Part shown: positions 53,331-56,075 of the stretch, in pieces
Position numbering within the stretch: position 1 is the first letter of the stretch
How the letters are laid out: every line of letters starts with the position of its first letter
Assembly (NCBI GenBank): GCA_015709315.1
Contig: JACCQI010000022.1
Span: 1 to 56,075, forward strand
Direction: 5' to 3'
Length of the DNA stretch: 56,075 nucleotides
DNA from: Desulfovibrionaceae bacterium
GTDB taxonomy: Bacteria; Desulfobacterota; Desulfovibrionia; Desulfovibrionales; Desulfovibrionaceae
The notes under the pieces: generated by a model
The model's database searches: none
What the model was told of the DNA's origin: nothing
What the model saw: the letters and a program-made list of their open reading frames with translations, nothing else
Position numbers and translations under genes: made by a program

Positions 53331-54154
53331 GGCCTGATGAAGACGTCCTCGCGGACGCACCCCGCCTCCCGGAGCAGCCGGGTCACGGCGCCTGCCCCGG
53401 CCTCGCCCACGTCCAGGCTGTAATCGGTCACAAAGGTTTCGATATGGGTCCTGATGACCCGGTCGTCCATCTCCTGCGCGTGGGCCTTGACATACCCTTC
53501 CCCGGCCTCGGGATGGGCGCGGGCGTGCAGCAGGCTTGACCGGATGGCCTCGTTCACGGCCCTGGCCGTTTCCTCGCCCAGGGAGCGCCTGACCGCGATG
53601 GCCCCCAGGGGAATGGGCAATCCGGTGTGGTCCTCCCACCATGCGCCCAGGTCCAGGACGCGCGCCAGACCCCGGTCGGCATAGGTGAACCGGCCCTCGT
53701 GGATGACCACGCCCGCCGCCACCGCGCCCGCCGCCACGGCGGGCATGATCTCGTCGAAAACCATCTCCTCCCTGTCCACCGCAATGCCCGCCTCCCGACA
53801 GCACAGCTTGAAAAGCAAGTTGGCCGTGGTTCTTTTGCCCGGAACGGCCACCCGCTTGCCGTCCAGGTCGGCCAGCCCGCACGGCTTGCCGGACACCAGG
53901 ATCGGTCCCGCGCCGTAGCCCATGGCCCCGCCCGCCCGGAGCAGCACGTAGTCGTCCAGGATGGACGCGGCCGCTGCCGCCGACACCTTGACCACGTCCA
54001 GCGCGCCGCGCGCCGCCAGGGAGTTCAGCTCCTCCACGTCGGCCAGGGTTATGTCCAAAACGCCGGGCCAGTCCACGGCGCCGGATGCCAGGCCGTGGAA
54101 GATAAAGGTGTCGTTGGGACAGGGCGAGTAGCCGAGAGTCAGTTTTTTAGCCAT
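53327..54154 (-). CDS. mqnD: 1,4-dihydroxy-6-naphthoate synthase MqnD
   Basis: 275 residues of the periplasmic-binding-like fold. TLGYSPCPNDTFIFHGLASG at the N-terminus, DVVKVSAAAAASI, VAVPGKRTTANLLFKL, VIHEGRFTYADRGL and GLPIPLGAIAVRRSL are MqnD features; the His of the IHEGR segment is the catalytic base in the family. It converts cyclic dehypoxanthinyl futalosine to dihydroxynaphthoate in the menaquinone futalosine route. It is divergent from tetR and mqnE. Confidence 0.93.
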   Translation of the reverse strand: MAKKLTLGYSPCPNDTFIFHGLASGAVDWPGVLDITLADVEELNSLAARGALDVVKVSAAAAASILDDYVLLRAGGAMGYGAGPILVSGKPCGLADLDGKRVAVPGKRTTANLLFKLCCREAGIAVDREEMVFDEIMPAVAAGAVAAGVVIHEGRFTYADRGLARVLDLGAWWEDHTGLPIPLGAIAVRRSLGEETARAVNEAIRSSLLHARAHPEAGEGYVKAHAQEMDDRVIRTHIETFVTDYSLDVGEAGAGAVTRLLREAGCVREDVFIRP

Positions 54155-54190
54155 TTCATCTCACTTGAATCATTCTGTTTACACTGCCTG

Positions 54191-54237
54191 TTGACAGGAC
54201 GGCCCACCGGCTGTACCAATGGTGACCACCTGGTCAC
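54191..54237 (+). promoter_or_regulatory. tetR-mqnE promoter with palindromic operator
   Basis: Consensus -35 TTGACA (54191-54196), 17 bp, then TACCAA (54214-54219). Straight after it is the perfect inverted repeat GTGACCA-CC-TGGTCAC (54222-54237), where a TetR dimer bound near +1 would block transcription. The start codon of tetR is 30 bp downstream. It lies in the divergent gap with mqnD and might affect both sides. Confidence 0.65.
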
Positions 54238-54267
54238 TTCTAACGAAAGAACACCCGAAGGGCAAGC

Positions 54268-54906
54268 ATGACACAATCGGCAAAGACATTCGAGAACCTG
54301 TCCGGCGAAAAGCGGGAGCGGGTGCTTGCGGAGGCCACCCGCGAGTTCGCGGACCACGGCTACCACCAGGCGAGCGTCAACCGCATCGTGCAGCGGCTGG
54401 GCATCGCCAAGGGGTCGCTGTTCAAATATTTCGGCACCAAGGAAGGATTGTTCGAGTACCTCTTCGGCCATGCAGTGGCCGAGTTCAAGAAGCCGCTCAA
54501 GGTCATCCGCGACACCGGGACCGGCGACTTCTTCGACCGCATCGAGCAGACCTTCCTGGCCAGCGGCGCGTTTGTGGACGCGCATCCGAACATCTACCGC
54601 ATCTACCTGAAGATGCTCTTCAACGAGCGTTTCCCGTTGCGTGACCGGTTCCTGGGCGAGATCCGCAAGGCCAACGCCAAGTTCCTCCGCCAGCTCATTG
54701 AAAACGGCATCGAGTCCGATGGCCTGCCCTCCGATCTGGACGTGGAAACCGCCGTCTACACCGTCCATTCCGTCATGGACCGCTTCCTCCAGGGGTACGC
54801 CGTGCCCTCCCTGGACCAGGGTGTGGAATCGACGGAGCACACCCTGCAAGACAAAGCCCGCGCCATGACGAACCTGCTTCGTCGCGGCCTGGCCGACCCA
54901 TCCTAG
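54268..54906 (+). CDS. TetR family transcriptional regulator
   Basis: 212 residues. N-terminal HTH: VLAEATREFADHGYHQASVN and RIVQRLGIAKGSLFKYFGTK, about residues 20-60; the rest is the usual helical ligand domain. It starts 30 bp after a perfect palindrome and is followed 9 nt later by mqnE in the same direction, so it probably represses its own operon. The effector is not known; it might be a quinone precursor, lipid or hydrophobic toxin. Confidence 0.88.
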   Translation: MTQSAKTFENLSGEKRERVLAEATREFADHGYHQASVNRIVQRLGIAKGSLFKYFGTKEGLFEYLFGHAVAEFKKPLKVIRDTGTGDFFDRIEQTFLASGAFVDAHPNIYRIYLKMLFNERFPLRDRFLGEIRKANAKFLRQLIENGIESDGLPSDLDVETAVYTVHSVMDRFLQGYAVPSLDQGVESTEHTLQDKARAMTNLLRRGLADPS

Positions 54907-54915
54907 GAGGCCGCA

Positions 54916-56010
54916 ATGCAGTTGTTCAAAAGCGATTATTACAAGACCATGGGTCTGGCCGCTGTCCGCGACAAGGTCATGGACGGCGAGCGACTGTCCT
55001 TTGAGGACGGCGAGCGGCTGTTCGACTGTCCCGAGCCCCTGGCCGTGGGCGCGCTGGCGCACCATGCGCGCACCCGGCTGCACGGGGACAAGGCGTTCTA
55101 CGTGGTCAACCAGCACGTCAACTACACCAACGTCTGCGTCAACGGCTGCGTGTTCTGCGCCTACCAGCGCGAAGAAGGCCAGAGCGGCGGATTCGTGCTC
55201 ACCAGGGAAGACGTCCTGGCCCAGCTCGCCGACGCCTCCCTTGAACCGCGCGAAATCCACATCGTGGGCGGCTGCCATCCCCGGCTTCCCCTGGCGTATT
55301 TCGAGGAGATCCTGGCCGCCATCCGGGAGCGCTATCCCCAGGCCGTGCTCAAGTGTTTCACCGCCGTGGAGATCTCCCATTTCGCCAGCCTGGAGGGGAT
55401 CACGACCGGCGAGGTCCTGACCCGGCTCAAGGTGGCGGGCCTGGACATGCTGCCCGGCGGCGGCGCGGAAATCTTCCGGCCCGCAATCCGCGAGCAGCTC
55501 TGCCCGCGCAAGGCCACGGCCGACCAATGGCTGGCCGTCCACGAGGAGGCCCACGGTCTCGGACTGAAGACCAATTGCACCATGCTCTTCGGCCACATCG
55601 AGTCCCATGCGGACCGCGTCGATCATTTGATCCGGCTGCGCGAATCCCAGGACCGGGGCCGCGGATACACCTGCTTCATCCCCCTGCCCTTCCTGACCGA
55701 AAACAGCAAACTTTCCATCGACTCGCCCCTGACCGGCCTGGAAGAACTCAAGACCATCGCCGTGTCCCGGCTCATGCTCGACAACATCCCGCACATCAAG
55801 GCGTATTGGGTCATGCTCGGCGTGAAACAGGCCCAGGCCGCGCTCAAGTTCGGGGCCGACGATTTCGACGGGACCGTGGTGGAGGAAAAAATCGGCCACG
55901 AGGCCGGGGCCACCAGCCGGCAGGGCATGACCCGGATCGAGCTGGAAGAAATGATCCGTGGCTGCCGCTGCACCCCGATCGAACGCGACGGCTATTTCAA
56001 CGAGGTGTGA
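54916..56010 (+). CDS. mqnE: Aminodeoxyfutalosine synthase MqnE
   Basis: 364 residues. The radical SAM cluster is CVNGCVFC (C74, C78, C81) in VNYTNVCVNGCVFCAYQRE. EIHIVGGCHPRLPL, CFTAVEISHFASL, LPGGGAEIFRPAIREQLCPR and EEKIGHEAGATSRQGMTRIE follow the MqnE pattern and separate it from MqnC. It joins SAM-derived adenosine to carboxyvinyloxybenzoate, an early step of menaquinone synthesis. Coupled to the TetR gene, with AGGAGG before the ATG. mqnA, mqnB and mqnC are outside the window. Confidence 0.92.
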   Translation: MQLFKSDYYKTMGLAAVRDKVMDGERLSFEDGERLFDCPEPLAVGALAHHARTRLHGDKAFYVVNQHVNYTNVCVNGCVFCAYQREEGQSGGFVLTREDVLAQLADASLEPREIHIVGGCHPRLPLAYFEEILAAIRERYPQAVLKCFTAVEISHFASLEGITTGEVLTRLKVAGLDMLPGGGAEIFRPAIREQLCPRKATADQWLAVHEEAHGLGLKTNCTMLFGHIESHADRVDHLIRLRESQDRGRGYTCFIPLPFLTENSKLSIDSPLTGLEELKTIAVSRLMLDNIPHIKAYWVMLGVKQAQAALKFGADDFDGTVVEEKIGHEAGATSRQGMTRIELEEMIRGCRCTPIERDGYFNEV

Positions 56011-56018
56011 GGAAAAAA

Positions 56019-56075
56019 GGGCCTCCGGCGGCCGGGGGAAGGGGAGGAAAAACCCTTTGAAAAGGGTTGTTTCCT
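56019..56075 (+). repeat. Dispersed 3'-UTR hairpin element, copy R6 (cut by the window end)
   Basis: Begins 8 nt after the mqnE stop: head GCCTCCGGCGGCCGGGGG, then GGAAAAACCCTTT (56047-56059), loop GA, and AAAGGGTTGTTTCC. Same head and stem as R2 and R4. The rest lies beyond the window. Confidence 0.6.

Noticed and set aside
54916-56010. Assigning the last radical SAM gene as MqnC
   Set aside because: The EIHIVGG, FTAVEI, PGGGAEIF and GHEAGATS motifs match MqnE; MqnC has different segments at these places.
1-56075. CRISPR arrays, insertion sequences, prophage genes, tRNA or rRNA genes
   Set aside because: I looked for regularly spaced direct repeats, transposase motifs, integrases and cloverleaf-like stretches and saw none. 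The repeats found are structured, irregularly spaced and intergenic.

Overview
This is a high-GC (about 63-66 %) window from the chromosome of a Gram-negative, flagellated anaerobe. It most resembles the Desulfovibrio / Pseudodesulfovibrio group (Desulfobacterota). That placement is inferred from gene content and protein character, not from a search. The main pointers are the siroheme-dependent heme pathway (ahbC-hemB-ahbD plus an AhbA/B-type decarboxylase), futalosine menaquinone genes (mqnD, mqnE), flavin-dependent thymidylate synthase, an Mla-type lipid transport operon with a STAS-MlaE fusion, and a short flagellin preceded by a sigma28-type promoter. I see no rRNA, tRNA, insertion sequence, prophage or CRISPR array.

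Layout. 1-5.6 kb: ribonuclease J with a PlsC acyltransferase, an exported protein of unknown function, and an EF-G-like GTPase whose switch II has Asp where canonical EF-G has the catalytic His. 5.8-8.2 kb: a tight three-gene cassette (ParB-like domain protein, spore-photoproduct-lyase-like radical SAM protein, 93-residue protein). 8.3-18 kb: the housekeeping run rpsB-tsf, then pyrH-frr-uppS-cdsA-dxr-rseP-tsaB, ending in an orphan hydantoinase-B-like gene. 18.1-21.5 kb: a divergent dnaA without dnaN, a 0.6-kb AT-rich region with DnaA-box-like sites, thyX and a shikimate-kinase-like P-loop protein. 21.6-23.5 kb: two envelope or unknown proteins. 23.6-31.3 kb: a flagellar filament island (fliC, fliD, fliS) flanked by three glycosyltransferase-type genes, with clear sigma28 and sigma54 promoter matches. 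31.5-34.3 kb: a zinc-ribbon/Yip1-like membrane protein, a small protein and an OmpA-type lipoprotein. 34.5-39 kb: the alternative heme pathway. 39-43.2 kb: a solute-binding-like protein, rpe, an ABC-F ATPase and a GNAT acetyltransferase. 43.4-47.4 kb: a small winged-helix protein and an lrp-putA proline catabolism operon. 47.6-51.9 kb: mlaE-mlaF-mlaD, an auxiliary lipoprotein and darP. 52-56 kb: a zinc-ribbon protein, an EamA exporter, mqnD, and a TetR regulator upstream of mqnE.

How it works together. Hemes for cytochromes would be made by HemB and the Ahb enzymes, and menaquinone by MqnE and MqnD. The uppS/cdsA/dxr/rseP/plsC genes supply isoprenoid and phospholipid precursors, and the Mla set maintains outer-membrane lipid asymmetry. 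PutA feeds electrons from proline into the quinone pool.

The most noteworthy signals are these: (1) the ParB-like / SPL-like cassette, in which the SPL-like protein seems to lack the hydrogen-donor Cys; (2) a dispersed 3'-UTR hairpin element with a GCCTCCGGCGGCC-type head, seen at least six times next to stop codons and forming a long inverted pair inside the heme locus; (3) a DnaA with a changed DNA-recognition signature beside non-canonical boxes; (4) a TetR-type operator in front of a menaquinone gene; (5) a structured leader before rpsB.
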